Positions 25,047 through 35,003 of a DNA stretch of 64,000 bases are shown here, piece after piece. The stretch's first letter is position 1, and the number at the start of each line of letters is the position of its first letter. The stretch is from Ruegeria sp. R13_0 (GTDB lineage Bacteria; Pseudomonadota; Alphaproteobacteria; Rhodobacterales; Rhodobacteraceae). Below the pieces are notes generated by a model that did no database searches, was not told where the DNA came from, and saw nothing but the letters and a program-made list of their open reading frames with translations. The translations under genes were made by a program, and so were the position numbers. The DNA lies in NCBI RefSeq assembly GCF_017743995.1, contig NZ_JAGHRB010000010.1, forward strand, positions 124,001 through 188,000, given 5' to 3'.

Positions 25047-26705
25047 ATGGCGCATCTATACAAACCCTTGCAGAGGCTGACTCTTTTGTTGGCGGCAGGC
25101 TTCTTTGCCGCGCTGCTGTGCCTGCCGGTCTTGGCGCAGGATGCCCCCTCTGAGGCGCCCGCCGAGTCCGAGGCGGACTCCGAGGTATTCAAAGCCCCTG
25201 TCATTATTGATGGCGACACGCTCTTTCGGTTGCGCGGAGCCAGCGCTTTGCCCGCAAATGAGCGGGCAGATGAGGTCCAGAACCGGATCATCGAATCCGC
25301 CGAATCCTCGGACGCGCCAAGTGTCGAGATTACTTTTGCAAAAACCGAGCTGGGAACCGAAATTCTGGTCGATGGTTTCCATGTCTCGCTGGTCACGGAC
25401 GCCGATGCCGAATTGGAGCAGCTGGATCTGGAGGTTCTGAGCCTTCTGCATGGTGATGCGATAAAACGCGCCATCGAATCCTACCGCGCAAACCGAACGG
25501 ATGAGGCGCGTGTCTCGGGCGCGATTGAGGCGCTGGCCTGGACCGTCGGGTTCATTCTGTTCATTCTTGTCAATCTCTGGCTGCACCGCCGGATCCGGCG
25601 CAAGACGCTGAAACTGGTCAAGCGCTATCTGAAAGACGTCGAAACCGCGACCGCCAAGAGCGTTCAGGCCGAGGCCATTGCAGCCCTGATCCGCTATGGG
25701 TTGAACTTCATCCTGTTGGCTTTCTTCTTTCTGGGGTTCTACTACTACCTGTCTTTTGTCCTGCTGGCCTTTGCCGAAACCCGTTATTTTGCGCAGCTAT
25801 TGCTGACCTACCTGACCCAACCCGTCTTGCAGATCGTCAGAGGCGTGGTCAGCTATATCCCCAACATGATCATGCTGGCGCTGATCACCTGGATCACGCT
25901 CTATGTCATTCGCGGCATGCGGGTCTTCTTCGACGCGGTCGAAGCCGGATCGTTCGATATGGGCGATTTTGAGAAGCATTGGGTTAACCCCACCTTCAAC
26001 ATCGCCCGAGTGGTCGTGATCCTGATCGCACTGGTCTTTGCCGTGCCCTACATTCCTGGTTCAGATTCGGCAGCGTTTCAGGGTCTGACCATTCTGGTCG
26101 GTGCCATGCTGTCGCTGGGCGCGAACTCAGTCGTGTCGAACATGTTGGCCGGGCTGTTCGTGATCTATCGCCGCTCGACCTCGATCGGGGACCGTATTCA
26201 GATCGGGGATCACATCGGCGACGTGGTGCAGATCAAGCTGATGGAGACCCATCTGAAATCCATCAAGAACGAGTTGATCTCGATCCCAAACGCGCAGCTG
26301 ATGAATTCGGACGTGGTGAATTTCTCGAAGAAAACAGACGGCAGTGGGTTGTTGCTGCACACAACAGTTGGCATCGGCTATGAAGAACCCCCCGAAAAGA
26401 TCGAGGCCATGCTGATCGAGGCCGCCAATCGCACCAAGGGGATCAAGGCCAAGCCCGAACCCTTTGTCCTGTGGACCGCGCTAGCCGACTACGCGATTAA
26501 TTACCAGATTAACGGATACACGACCCGGGGCAGCATTATTCCCAAGATTCGGTCAGATCTGCATCGCAACATTGTGGCCGTATTCAACGAGAATAACGTG
26601 CAGATCATGACCCCCTCATACATCGCTGATCCGCCCGAACCAAAGATTCCACCCGGGGAATGGGACGGACATCTGGCTCATCACGATGAGGAGCCGGACA
26701 GTTAG
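25047..26705 (+). CDS. MscS-family mechanosensitive channel
   Basis: A 552-residue protein: a signal peptide (to VLAQDA), an acidic periplasmic region (about 30-170), a transmembrane block (about 180-350) and an MscS pore/beta domain starting at FQGLTILVGAMLSLGANSVVSNMLAGLFVIYRR with DRIQIGDHIGDVVQIKLM. MscS channels open on membrane tension to release solutes during osmotic downshift. The pore helix glycine/alanine pattern GAMLSLGANS is conserved. GGAGGGG lies just before ATG 25047; the frame extends to 24912 without support. Confidence 0.9.
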   Translation: MAHLYKPLQRLTLLLAAGFFAALLCLPVLAQDAPSEAPAESEADSEVFKAPVIIDGDTLFRLRGASALPANERADEVQNRIIESAESSDAPSVEITFAKTELGTEILVDGFHVSLVTDADAELEQLDLEVLSLLHGDAIKRAIESYRANRTDEARVSGAIEALAWTVGFILFILVNLWLHRRIRRKTLKLVKRYLKDVETATAKSVQAEAIAALIRYGLNFILLAFFFLGFYYYLSFVLLAFAETRYFAQLLLTYLTQPVLQIVRGVVSYIPNMIMLALITWITLYVIRGMRVFFDAVEAGSFDMGDFEKHWVNPTFNIARVVVILIALVFAVPYIPGSDSAAFQGLTILVGAMLSLGANSVVSNMLAGLFVIYRRSTSIGDRIQIGDHIGDVVQIKLMETHLKSIKNELISIPNAQLMNSDVVNFSKKTDGSGLLLHTTVGIGYEEPPEKIEAMLIEAANRTKGIKAKPEPFVLWTALADYAINYQINGYTTRGSIIPKIRSDLHRNIVAVFNENNVQIMTPSYIADPPEPKIPPGEWDGHLAHHDEEPDS

Positions 26706-26793
26706 GCGCAGTATGGTTAACCAGCGCTACACCCTCCGAGATATATGGTGCATAAGCAGTCGAAGTGATTCACTGTATTCAAGGATCTGAACT

Positions 26794-28086
26794 ATGCACG
26801 ACATCCGCGCCATTCGCGAAAACCCAGCCGCTTTCGACGCCGCTCTTGCGCGCCGTGGGGACGCGCCGGTGTCGTCAGACCTGCTGCGGCTGGACGAGAG
26901 CCGCCGCGCCAAGATTCTGGCCGCAGAAACCGCGCAGGCCGAACAGAACAAGGCCAGCAAAGAGGTCGGCGCGGCCAAAGCCCGCGGTGATGAGGCCGAA
27001 TTTGAACGCCTGCGCGCGCTCGTGGCTGAGAAGAAGGCCGAAATCGCCCGGATGCAGACCGAGGCCAAGGATCTGGACGCTCTGCTGGCGGACCAACTGA
27101 TCCGTATTGCCAACCTGCCCGCCGACGATGTGCCAGAGGGCGCCGACGAGAATGACAATGTCGAGGTGAGCCGTTGGGGTACCCCGCGCGAAATGGACTT
27201 TGCCCCAAAAGAGCATTTTGAGATTGAGGCCGTTCAAAACGGTATGGATTTCGAAACCGCCGCGAAACTCTCTGGCTCGCGCTTTGTGCTGCTGTCCGGG
27301 GGCGTTGCGCGTATCCACCGTGCACTGGCCCAGTTCATGCTGGACACGCATATCAACGAAAACGGACTGACCGAGGTCAACGGCCCGGTTCTGGTTTTGT
27401 CCGAGATGATGCAGGGCACCGGCCAACTGCCGAAATTCGGCGAAGACAGCTATCAGACCCGCGAAGGCTGGTGGTTGATCCCAACCTCTGAGGTTTCGCT
27501 AACCAACATCGTCAACGACACGATGATCGAGGAAAGCTACCTGCCCCGCCGTTATACCGCGCATTCGCTCTGCTTCCGGTCCGAGGCCGGCTCGGCGGGC
27601 AAAGACACCCGCGGAATGCTGCGTCAGCACCAGTTCGAAAAGGTCGAGATGGTCTCGATCACCCATCCCGAGACCTCGGATGACGAACAAAAACGCATGG
27701 TGCGCTGCGCCGAGGGCATTCTGGAAAAACTGGGCGTGCCCTACCGCACCGTGATCCTGTGTACCGGAGATATGGGCTTTGGCGCCCGCCGTACCTTTGA
27801 CATCGAAGCATGGCTTCCCGGTCAGGACACCTATCGTGAGATCAGCTCGGTCTCGACCTGCGGCGATTTTCAGGCCCGCCGCATGAATGCGCGTTTCCGG
27901 CCCGAAGGTGGCGGTAAACCGGAATATGTCCACACGCTGAACGGCTCTGGCCTTGCCGTGGGTCGCTGCCTGATCGCCGTGCTTGAAAATGGTCAGAACG
28001 CAGACGGCACAGTCACCCTGCCCGACGTTCTTGCCCCCTATCTGGGTGGCAAGCTGACGCTGCAGCTGGACGGTACGCTGGCATAA
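26794..28086 (+). CDS. serS: seryl-tRNA synthetase
   Basis: A 430-residue class II synthetase. The N-terminal coiled-coil arm covers about residues 25-105 ([36 protein letters not shown]). Catalytic motif 2 is [28 protein letters not shown] and motif 3 is [17 protein letters not shown]. The length and domain order are standard. A conserved [19 protein letters not shown] region completes the active site. The only expected partner is tRNA-Ser. Confidence 0.98.
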   Translation: MHDIRAIRENPAAFDAALARRGDAPVSSDLLRLDESRRAKILAAETAQAEQNKASKEVGAAKARGDEAEFERLRALVAEKKAEIARMQTEAKDLDALLADQLIRIANLPADDVPEGADENDNVEVSRWGTPREMDFAPKEHFEIEAVQNGMDFETAAKLSGSRFVLLSGGVARIHRALAQFMLDTHINENGLTEVNGPVLVLSEMMQGTGQLPKFGEDSYQTREGWWLIPTSEVSLTNIVNDTMIEESYLPRRYTAHSLCFRSEAGSAGKDTRGMLRQHQFEKVEMVSITHPETSDDEQKRMVRCAEGILEKLGVPYRTVILCTGDMGFGARRTFDIEAWLPGQDTYREISSVSTCGDFQARRMNARFRPEGGGKPEYVHTLNGSGLAVGRCLIAVLENGQNADGTVTLPDVLAPYLGGKLTLQLDGTLA

Positions 28087-28089
28087 GAA

Positions 28090-28119
28090 AACCGGCATCC
28101 GCGTTGCACGGTGCCGGTT
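28090..28119 (-). terminator. terminator of the HhH/H1-like gene
   Basis: The eight-base perfect stem AACCGGCA / TGCCGGTT (28090-28097 with 28112-28119), loop 14, is followed on the minus strand by TTTTCTT. It lies 27 bases after the stop at 28147 and four bases after serS in the convergent direction, so it may serve both. Confidence 0.75.
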
Positions 28120-28146
28120 CGAACCACTTGAAAGGGCGAGGAAGAG

Positions 28147-28773
28147 TTACTTCTTCGCCTTTTTCTTATCCTTCTTCTTGTCAGATTTTTTGTCCGACTT
28201 TTTGGCATCCTTTTTGCCCGCATCTTTCTTCTTGTCGGCCTTTTTGGACTTGTCGTCCTTCTTGGATTTCTTCCCCTTCTTGGACTTGGCCTTCACCTTG
28301 TCCTTGGCCTTGGAGAACGCAGCCTCCATCTCGGCCCGCTTTTTCGCAGCTTTCTCAGCCTTGGCTTTTGCCTTGGCTTTCTTCTTGGCCTTCGCCTCGG
28401 CAGCTTCTGCAGCGGCTTTTTCCTCGGCGGCTTTGCGTGCAGCTTCGGCCGCGCGCTTCTCGGCAGCGGCGGCGACAACTGTCTTGCGCGCAGCGGGGCG
28501 TCGGGCCGCCGGTTTACGCGGAGCGGGCTTGCGGTCAGCAGGTTTCCGGGCGGCCGCGCGACGCGGGGCTGGTTTGGCAACCGCTGGTTTTGCAGCAGTC
28601 GCCTCCTGCGCGGCGGCAATCAGGACGGCTGCGCGTGCCACACCGACACGGGGGACCTTGACCAGATCTTCCGGTTTCGCTTTCGCAACGGCTTCTGCGG
28701 TCTTGAAACCGTTATCGGCCAAACCTTTTGCGAGCGTATCGCCAACGCCTTTTATCTCGGTCAATGCGGTCAT
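28147..28773 (-). CDS. helix-hairpin-helix protein with histone H1-like Lys/Ala-rich tail
   Basis: A 208-residue protein with two contrasting parts. Residues 1 to about 60 (MTALTEIKGVGDTLAKGLAD, and KVPRVGVARAAVLIAAAQEA) read as one or two helix-hairpin-helix elements, which bind DNA backbone. The remaining 150 residues are an extreme Lys/Ala/Pro/Arg-rich region: PAPRRAAARKPADRKPAPRK first, then a predicted alpha-helical EKRAAEAARKAAEEKAAAEA and a terminal run of KSDKK, KKDKKK and KAKK. This resembles histone H1 C-terminal and bacterial H1-like proteins. AAAGGA precedes ATG 28773. A nucleoid or DNA-repair role is inferred, not shown. Confidence 0.78.
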   Translation of the reverse strand: MTALTEIKGVGDTLAKGLADNGFKTAEAVAKAKPEDLVKVPRVGVARAAVLIAAAQEATAAKPAVAKPAPRRAAARKPADRKPAPRKPAARRPAARKTVVAAAAEKRAAEAARKAAEEKAAAEAAEAKAKKKAKAKAKAEKAAKKRAEMEAAFSKAKDKVKAKSKKGKKSKKDDKSKKADKKKDAGKKDAKKSDKKSDKKKDKKKAKK

Positions 28774-28845
28774 TCTGGGTCCTTTCTCTGTCTCCCTCGC
28801 CACCTGTATATACACAGGATATACGCTCTTCAAGCGGAGCTGCGC

Positions 28846-29835
28846 CTATGACGATCCATGGGCCAAGTCAGCAGTCTGCCCTTTTTTCGGAAAAGGCACC
28901 AGCCGCTTGGCATCTTCGTCCCATAGTTTCAGGTTCAATGCGGCCACGGCTTCGGGGAACTTGATCCGACGCGGCGTGTATTCGGGCGGCAGGTTATAGT
29001 GGCATTCACGCAACCGGTAGGACGGGATACGGGCGTTAAAATGGTGAATATCGTGCAAGGTGATACAGGCCACCGCGTTGTCGAACCACCAACCGAAATC
29101 CAGCGCTGACGAGCCCTGAAGCGCCGCGATCTGCGGGTCCAGATCCGGGCGACGATCCCAATATGTGTCCTCGAAATTATGCTGCAGGTAGACGAGGAAT
29201 ACGCCCAGCATCCCGCCCAGCAGTGAGAACACAAGCCAGACCAGAATACCGGTCGTCCCGGCGATCAGGTAGAGCAGCCCGAGAAAAACGACGATTGAGA
29301 GGTTGTGCAGAACAACGCCCTTTACACCAAACCGCACCGTGTTTTTGGGCCACCGATAGCGAATGAAATAAGTGAACAAAGCACCGACCGGCACCAGAAT
29401 GAACGGGTTGCGGTACAGGCGATAGACAAGACGTTTGAGCCAGTCCGCCTCGTTCCATTCCCGAAGGGTCATTGTGTGGATTTCACCGGTCTCCCGATGC
29501 TCAAGGTTGCCAATGCCCGCATGGTGCAGATTGTGGTTCTGCTTCATCACCTCAAAAGGAGCAAAGGTGAAAGGCGACAACCCGTGCCCCGCCCATTCAT
29601 TCTGCTGGCGCGTTTCGAACAGTGAATGATGACCACAGTCGTGTTGCAGCACGTAAAGTCGCACAGCAGAAAACGCGAAGACGATCCCGGCTGGGACCAT
29701 GACATACCAGTGGTTCACATTCACAATCGCCAAGGCGAGCGAGGCGAAATAGACGGCGAAGGTTCCGAAATAGCTCAGGGCTGCAAGCCTGTTGTCCTGA
29801 ACCGCGTATTGCCGCGTGTAGTCTCTGAGATTCAT
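28846..29835 (-). CDS. fatty acid desaturase family protein
   Basis: A 329-residue membrane di-iron enzyme with the three histidine boxes: HDCGHH (residues 65-70), HNLHH (101-105) and HDIHHFN (about 270). About four hydrophobic segments fit the membrane desaturase/hydroxylase fold. Substrate and regiochemistry cannot be told from the sequence; acyl chains or carotenoid-like lipids are the usual substrates. ATG 29835 follows GGGAGAGGG and is preferred to the GTG 15 bases earlier. Confidence 0.9.
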   Translation of the reverse strand: MNLRDYTRQYAVQDNRLAALSYFGTFAVYFASLALAIVNVNHWYVMVPAGIVFAFSAVRLYVLQHDCGHHSLFETRQQNEWAGHGLSPFTFAPFEVMKQNHNLHHAGIGNLEHRETGEIHTMTLREWNEADWLKRLVYRLYRNPFILVPVGALFTYFIRYRWPKNTVRFGVKGVVLHNLSIVVFLGLLYLIAGTTGILVWLVFSLLGGMLGVFLVYLQHNFEDTYWDRRPDLDPQIAALQGSSALDFGWWFDNAVACITLHDIHHFNARIPSYRLRECHYNLPPEYTPRRIKFPEAVAALNLKLWDEDAKRLVPFPKKGQTADLAHGSS

Positions 29836-29949
29836 CAAGCCCTCTCCCACGATGGCCCGGTTAAATGAGAAGCAAAAGGAATTCAGACCCGCCGCAGGAC
29901 GGGCCGCGCACAGGAAACAAATGCACGCTCCTGAATGCTAGCGTGCAGA

Positions 29950-29969
29950 AAGGGCGCTGTCACGCCCTT
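29950..29969 (-). terminator. hairpin after der
   Basis: The perfect stem AAGGGCG / CGCCCTT (29950-29956 with 29963-29969), loop six bases, lies 29 bases downstream of the der stop. The following T run is short (TTTCTG), so it may be a weak terminator. Confidence 0.5.
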
Positions 29970-29997
29970 GCGCTGAAAATGCTGAAAATTGGCGCAG

Positions 29998-31461
29998 TTA
30001 CGCGCGTCCCTTGAGGTGTTTGGCCAAGGCACCGGCGTTTTTCTTGCGCCGCCCTTTGTAAGGGTTCTTGTCCCCTTGCCCGCGCAGTGTCAGGCGTATC
30101 GGCGTACCGGGCATGTCAAAATCCTCACGCAGGCCGTTGACCAGATAGCGGGTGTAGCTGGCCGGCATCTTGTCGGGATGCGAGCACATAACGACAAAGC
30201 CCGGCGGCCGCGTTTTTGCCTGGGTCATGTAGCGCAGCTTGATGCGGCGTCCTTGCGGGGCTGGCGGCGGGTGCTGCTCAAGCATGGCGGTCAGCCAGCG
30301 GTTCAGCGCGGCGGTGGGCACCCGGCGGTTCCAGATGTCATGCGCGCGCAAGATGGCGGCGCGCAGACGTTCCAAACCCCGGCCCGTTTTCGCCGAAACG
30401 GTGATCAGCGGCGCGCCCCGCAGTTGCGGCAGCAGCCGGTCGAAGGACTCTTTGAGTTCGCGCAGCTTCTCCTGCTTGTTTTCCTCAACGTCCCATTTAT
30501 TGACAGCGACCACGACCGCACGGCCTTCCCGCTCGGCCAGATCGGCGATGCGTAGGTCTTGCTGCTCAAACGGAATGGCCGCATCCAGCAGGACGACGAC
30601 CACTTCGGCGAATTTCACCGCGCGCAGACCGTCCGAGACCGAGAGCTTTTCGAGCTTCTCTTGAACCTTGGCCTTTTTGCGCATGCCAGCAGTGTCGAAA
30701 ATCCGCATCGGAGTGCTTTCGCCATCCGGATCGGCCCAATCGACCCGAAGACTGATCGCGTCACGGGTGATCCCGGCTTCGGGACCGGTCAAAAGGCGGT
30801 CTTCACCCATGATTTTATTGATCAGGGTGGATTTACCTGCATTCGGGCGGCCTACGACGGCAACCTGCAACGGCTTAGCTGCGGTGATTAGAGGGGTTTC
30901 CCCCTCGCCATCCTCATCGAGCTCAATCTCGACCACGGGGGCGTCGTCTTCGGCCTCTTCCTCAGCCGCATCTGCCAGAGGCATCAGCTGGGCGTAAAGG
31001 TCGGTCATCCCCTCGCCATGCTCGCCCGACAGGCGCACGGGTTCGCCGAGGCCAAGGTTATAAGCCTCCAGAACTCCAGCATCAGCGGCAGACCCTTCGG
31101 CCTTGTTGGCAGCCAAAATCACGTGTTTGGAGCGTTTGCGCAGGATCTCGGCAAACATCTCGTCGGTCGGGGTCAGACCGGCGCGCGCGTCGATCATGAA
31201 CAGGCAGACATCGGCCATATCCACTGCGCGCTCGGTCAGGCGACGCATGCGGCCCTGAAGGCTGTCGTCGGTCGCGTCCTCAAGGCCCGCCGTGTCGATC
31301 ACGGTGAACCGCAGATCACCCAGCCGTCCTTCACCCTCGCGCAGGTCGCGCGTCACGCCGGGCTGGTCGTCGACCAAGGCCAGACGTTTACCCACAAGGC
31401 GGTTGAACAATGTGGATTTGCCCACGTTCGGGCGGCCCACGATGGCGAGGGTCAGCGACAT
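29998..31461 (-). CDS. der: ribosome biogenesis GTPase Der (EngA)
   Basis: A 487-residue double GTPase needed for 50S ribosome assembly. Two complete G domains occur in tandem: [11 protein letters not shown] with DTAGLEDA and a degenerate NKAE G4 motif in the first, and [21 protein letters not shown] and NKWD in the second. The C-terminal KH-like domain (about 385-487) includes [25 protein letters not shown]. An acidic linker (about 150-185) joins the domains. TTG at 31470 is an alternative start; ATG 31461 is preferred. Confidence 0.97.
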   Translation of the reverse strand: MSLTLAIVGRPNVGKSTLFNRLVGKRLALVDDQPGVTRDLREGEGRLGDLRFTVIDTAGLEDATDDSLQGRMRRLTERAVDMADVCLFMIDARAGLTPTDEMFAEILRKRSKHVILAANKAEGSAADAGVLEAYNLGLGEPVRLSGEHGEGMTDLYAQLMPLADAAEEEAEDDAPVVEIELDEDGEGETPLITAAKPLQVAVVGRPNAGKSTLINKIMGEDRLLTGPEAGITRDAISLRVDWADPDGESTPMRIFDTAGMRKKAKVQEKLEKLSVSDGLRAVKFAEVVVVLLDAAIPFEQQDLRIADLAEREGRAVVVAVNKWDVEENKQEKLRELKESFDRLLPQLRGAPLITVSAKTGRGLERLRAAILRAHDIWNRRVPTAALNRWLTAMLEQHPPPAPQGRRIKLRYMTQAKTRPPGFVVMCSHPDKMPASYTRYLVNGLREDFDMPGTPIRLTLRGQGDKNPYKGRRKKNAGALAKHLKGRA

Positions 31462-31509
31462 GATACTCAACTTTCAAGACTCAGACGCGCCCTTTAGCGC
31501 ATCTTTCGG

Positions 31510-32832
31510 TCAACGGAAAGCGTGTAGATCACCTTTGGTCGACACGACATACAGCGTTTGTCCGGCGACGACAGGCGCGGTGGTCGCGCCCCCCGGAACC
31601 TCGACCTGATGCACAAGCGCCCCGTTCACCGGGTTGAAGAACCGCAGGAACCCGTCATTTGAGGCGATCACAATGCGACCTCCGGCCAGGATCGGGCCAT
31701 AATGGGCCACGATCGGACCGCGACGGTTTGGTTTGTCTTTGACAAAGCCCGGAAGGTCCTGCGCCCAGATCACCGAACCATCGGCGCTGTTCAAGCGGAC
31801 CAGCTGGCTGCGATCGCTTATCAGGAAGATGCTGTTACCAGCTGGCCAGACAGTATCAACCGCGCCTTCATCTGCAGTCCAGCGGCGCTCACCTGTTCCG
31901 GCGTCAAACGCAACGGTACGGCCAGAGTGGTTGCCGATGAAGATAGTATCCCCCACTACCATCGGGCTGCCGGTCACATCGACAATCTGCGCTGTGGCGC
32001 GCCCGCGACGGCCACCCGCAACCGAGGCATTCCACCGGCTGATCCCACCCCGTTTGAACGTCGCAGCGATATCACCCGAGCCAAAGGCAAAGACAGCCAG
32101 GTCCGAGGTCACAACCGGCGCAGGCGCGCCCAGAACGTTGCCCACGCTGGGGGTGCCTTCGATTTGCCATTGAATGCGACCATCCTTTGTGTCGACAGTC
32201 CAGCCGGTCTCATCCCCCGCGACGAGGTATAGCAGCCCGTCAGTGACCAAGGGTGCTCCGCTGCCAGTTGCGTTCAGACGTTTCTGCCACCGTACCGCTC
32301 CGGTCTTGGCATCCAGCGCGGTCAAACGGCCAAAGCCGGAAGAGACATAGAGAACGCCCCCCGAATAGGCCATGCCGCCCCCCGTGGCATCCGAATCTCC
32401 GTCAGTCGCTGGAATCAGATTGGTGCTCCAGGCGACCTGCCCCTGCGGTGTCACTGCCGAAACCGTCGCCCCTGCGTCTAGCGTATAGACCAAGCCACCC
32501 GCGACAACCGGATCGGCCGTAATCCGTTGCTTGCGGGAATCGCCATCCCCAATCGAGGCCGACCAAATACGCTGAGGTGTCGCGCGCAGCGAAGCATTGG
32601 AGGTCCGGAAGGCCGCCGTGCCCGGGCTTTGGGGCCAGCTTGCATTTGCGCTCTGCGATGGCAGGCTAATCGGCTGCGAGCCGCTCTTGGCGACCGTTTC
32701 AAGGTCTGAGACGGGACGGATATCCTCGCGCTCGCCAGGCAAGATCTTTTCGGGTTCTTCACAAGCGGTCAGAGCGGTCAGGGCCAGCGCCGCAATCGGC
32801 AGTCCCACGCGAGAGAAAAGTCTTGTTACCAT
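31510..32832 (-). CDS. bamB: outer-membrane assembly lipoprotein BamB (PQQ-like beta-propeller)
   Basis: A 440-residue protein with a lipoprotein signal (ALALTALTACEEPEK, Cys at about residue 24) and an eight-bladed PQQ-type propeller with repeated blades such as VYTLDAGATVSAVTPQGQVAW and LTALDAKTGAVRWQ. BamB is part of the BAM complex that inserts outer-membrane beta-barrels. Position between the YfgM-like gene (42 bases) and der supports this assignment. It is longer than E. coli BamB (392 aa), largely due to an extended N-terminal region. Confidence 0.9.
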   Translation of the reverse strand: MVTRLFSRVGLPIAALALTALTACEEPEKILPGEREDIRPVSDLETVAKSGSQPISLPSQSANASWPQSPGTAAFRTSNASLRATPQRIWSASIGDGDSRKQRITADPVVAGGLVYTLDAGATVSAVTPQGQVAWSTNLIPATDGDSDATGGGMAYSGGVLYVSSGFGRLTALDAKTGAVRWQKRLNATGSGAPLVTDGLLYLVAGDETGWTVDTKDGRIQWQIEGTPSVGNVLGAPAPVVTSDLAVFAFGSGDIAATFKRGGISRWNASVAGGRRGRATAQIVDVTGSPMVVGDTIFIGNHSGRTVAFDAGTGERRWTADEGAVDTVWPAGNSIFLISDRSQLVRLNSADGSVIWAQDLPGFVKDKPNRRGPIVAHYGPILAGGRIVIASNDGFLRFFNPVNGALVHQVEVPGGATTAPVVAGQTLYVVSTKGDLHAFR

Positions 32833-32874
32833 TTTAATCCGAACTCGCCTGTCATTAACCTGTGTTCTGCCCGA

Positions 32875-33546
32875 TCAGCCCTGCTGAGCGACCAATGGCT
32901 CGGGCTCAGCGCCCAGTGCAACAATCAATTGCGCCGCGCGTTGCTGCAGATCCACGCTGACCTCTGCGTCCTGACGCAGCGCCTGCAACCGCTCCAACGC
33001 GGCATCTGTATCACCCTCGGCGATGTCGATCAGCGCCAGTTGCTCTTGCGCCAGAAGGCGCAGCGGAGCGCCGGGTGCGGCCAAAGCCTCGAACTGTTGC
33101 CGACGATCTGCAGCGGGCATCGTGTCGGATTGAAGCAGCAGTGCCTTGAAGCTGGCAATGGCGCGGTAGATCTCGGGCAGATCGCCCTGAACGGCCACAG
33201 CATTCAGACTATCGACCGCGTCCTGCCGGGAATCAGCATCAAGCTGCGAGGCGGACAGAAGCATGTTGCGCACAGCCTCACCACCCGGCGTCAACACGTC
33301 CACCTGCTCCAACCCAGCGACACGCGCGGCCGTATCGTTTTCCGCCAGCGCGGCCAGAATCTCGTCGCCCAGCTTCTGAGCTTGCGAGGTATCCCGTGCC
33401 TTGCGGTATTCGTTAAACGCCGCCCCACCGACGATCAGCACGACGGCAACAACACCGACCCAGCCCCAACGCCGCAAAAGCAGATACAGCCGGTCTCGGC
33501 GCACCTCTTCTGTGACCTCATCAATGAAACTGTCGGTATCACTCAT
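32875..33546 (-). CDS. YfgM-like membrane-anchored TPR protein
   Basis: A 223-residue protein with a soluble N-terminus, one transmembrane helix (WVGVVAVVLIVGGAAF, about residues 29-44) and TPR-like helical repeats in the periplasm (for example EIYRAIASFKALLLQ and AALERLQALRQDAEV). YfgM interacts with SecYEG and periplasmic chaperones (established in E. coli). It is followed by bamB and der, the usual yfgM-bamB-der order. The expected partner is the Sec/Bam pathway. Confidence 0.85.
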   Translation of the reverse strand: MSDTDSFIDEVTEEVRRDRLYLLLRRWGWVGVVAVVLIVGGAAFNEYRKARDTSQAQKLGDEILAALAENDTAARVAGLEQVDVLTPGGEAVRNMLLSASQLDADSRQDAVDSLNAVAVQGDLPEIYRAIASFKALLLQSDTMPAADRRQQFEALAAPGAPLRLLAQEQLALIDIAEGDTDAALERLQALRQDAEVSVDLQQRAAQLIVALGAEPEPLVAQQG

Positions 33547-33671
33547 ACCTGCCCCCGGGCTGTAATCCTGTCTTGGTGGGCCATGTCATACCCCGGCACC
33601 ACGGCCAAGCCAAGGGCCGGATTTTGCACAATCCCGCTGACTTGTTGCGCCCTTGCGAAAAAAAATAAACC

Positions 33672-33685
33672 AAACTAATCAGTTT
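33672..33685. promoter_or_regulatory. imperfect palindrome upstream of the RND operon
   Basis: AAACT-AATC-AGTTT is an inverted repeat 86 bases before the adaptor start, in an A/T-rich intergenic stretch. It could be an operator for a TetR- or MarR-type regulator, but no regulator gene is adjacent, so this is weak. Confidence 0.3.
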
Positions 33686-33770
33686 AGCGTAGAAAATATA
33701 CGAACCGACGCCCATCTTTTACTATACTGCCCGGATACATGCGGGCGAGCATTTCAAGGAGACCCCCTTT

Positions 33771-35003
33771 ATGCGTCTGATTTCATTCATCAATGCCGCC
33801 TTGGTGATTGTCGCGCTGTATTTCCTTGTTTTTGAGCGTGACTCGCTTTTCGCCTTTGCAGGCCGAGGTGACGTTGAGGAAAGCACCGCATCTGAGACCG
33901 AAGAGGCCGCCGTTACGCCCACCAATGAAAATGCTGTGCGCGTGGTCGCCCTGCGCTCGGTCGCGCGCGAGATTGACAGCGCCGTCCTGCTGCGCGGCCA
34001 GACCAAGGCCAACCGTCAGGTCGAAGTGCTGGCCGAGACGTCCTCGACCGTGATCTCGGAGCCCAAGCGCCGCGGTGCCTTTGTCGAGGCGGGCGATCTG
34101 CTGTGTGAGCTTGATCCCGGCACCCGCCCCGCCAGCCTGGCTGAAGCGAAGGCAGGCAAGCTTGAGGCCGAAAGCCGCATCCCCGAGGCAGAGGCACGCC
34201 TGGAAGAAGCACATGCCCTTGTGGCCGAGGCCGATATCAACCTGAAAGCGGCGCGCAAACTGTCCGAGACGGGCTTTGGCTCGGAAACTCGCCGCGTCTC
34301 CTCCGAGGCCGCGATGAGCAGCGCCGAGGCAGGCATCAAATCGGCCGAGGCCGGGCTGGAAGCCACCCGCGCCGGCATCGAATCAGCCGCTGCCGAGGTT
34401 GAAGCCGCCCAACGTGAAATGGATAGGCTGACGATCGAAGCTCCTTTTCAAGGCCTGCTGGAAAGCGACACCGCCGAATTGGGCAGCCTGATGCAGCCGG
34501 GAACGCTCTGCGCCACCATCATCCAGCTGGACCCGATCAAGCTGGTGGGTTTCGTGCCCGAGACCGAGGTCAACCGCGTTCAGGTCGGGGCGCTGGCCTC
34601 GGCGCAGCTGGTCACCGGTCGTCAGGTCGAAGGCCGCGTGACCTTCCTCAGCCGCTCGGCAGATGAAACCACTCGTACCTTTGAGGTCGAGATCACCGTT
34701 CCGAATGAAGATCTGACCATTCGCGATGGCCAGACAGCGACAATCCGTATCTCGGCCGAAGGGGCCAAGGCGCATCTGCTGCCGCAATCGGCCCTGACCC
34801 TCAGCAACGAAGGGCAGTTGGGCGTGCGCACCGTCGGCGCGGGCGATGTGGTCGATTTCATGCCGGTTCGCGTGTTGCGTGACACGGCCGAGGGCGTTTG
34901 GATTGACGGCCTGCCCGAGACAACCGACATCATCGTGGTCGGGCAGGAATTCGTCGTCAAAGGCGTCACCGTGAACCCGACCTATCAGGAGGTCACGCAA
35001 TGA
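33771..35003 (+). CDS. RND efflux membrane fusion (adaptor) protein
   Basis: A 410-residue HlyD/MFP-family adaptor. It has a membrane segment at the N-terminus (LISFINAALVIVALYFLVF), biotinyl-lipoyl halves (VEVLAETSSTVISEPKRRGAFVEAGDLLCELD and LTIEAPFQGLLESDTAELGSLMQPG), and a coiled-coil hairpin between them (about residues 130-215) rich in Ala/Glu/Lys repeats such as SSAEAGIKSAEAGLEATRAG. The beta-barrel (SADETTRTFEVEI) follows. It links the inner-membrane pump to an outer-membrane channel. Its last codon overlaps the permease start by four bases. Confidence 0.92.
   Translation: MRLISFINAALVIVALYFLVFERDSLFAFAGRGDVEESTASETEEAAVTPTNENAVRVVALRSVAREIDSAVLLRGQTKANRQVEVLAETSSTVISEPKRRGAFVEAGDLLCELDPGTRPASLAEAKAGKLEAESRIPEAEARLEEAHALVAEADINLKAARKLSETGFGSETRRVSSEAAMSSAEAGIKSAEAGLEATRAGIESAAAEVEAAQREMDRLTIEAPFQGLLESDTAELGSLMQPGTLCATIIQLDPIKLVGFVPETEVNRVQVGALASAQLVTGRQVEGRVTFLSRSADETTRTFEVEITVPNEDLTIRDGQTATIRISAEGAKAHLLPQSALTLSNEGQLGVRTVGAGDVVDFMPVRVLRDTAEGVWIDGLPETTDIIVVGQEFVVKGVTVNPTYQEVTQ

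Noticed and set aside
28178..28999. A 273-codon plus-strand frame rich in Ala/Phe/Ser opposite the H1-like gene
   Set aside because: It is the reverse complement of the Lys/Ala-rich tail; the minus-strand protein has an HhH domain, ribosome-binding site and terminator.
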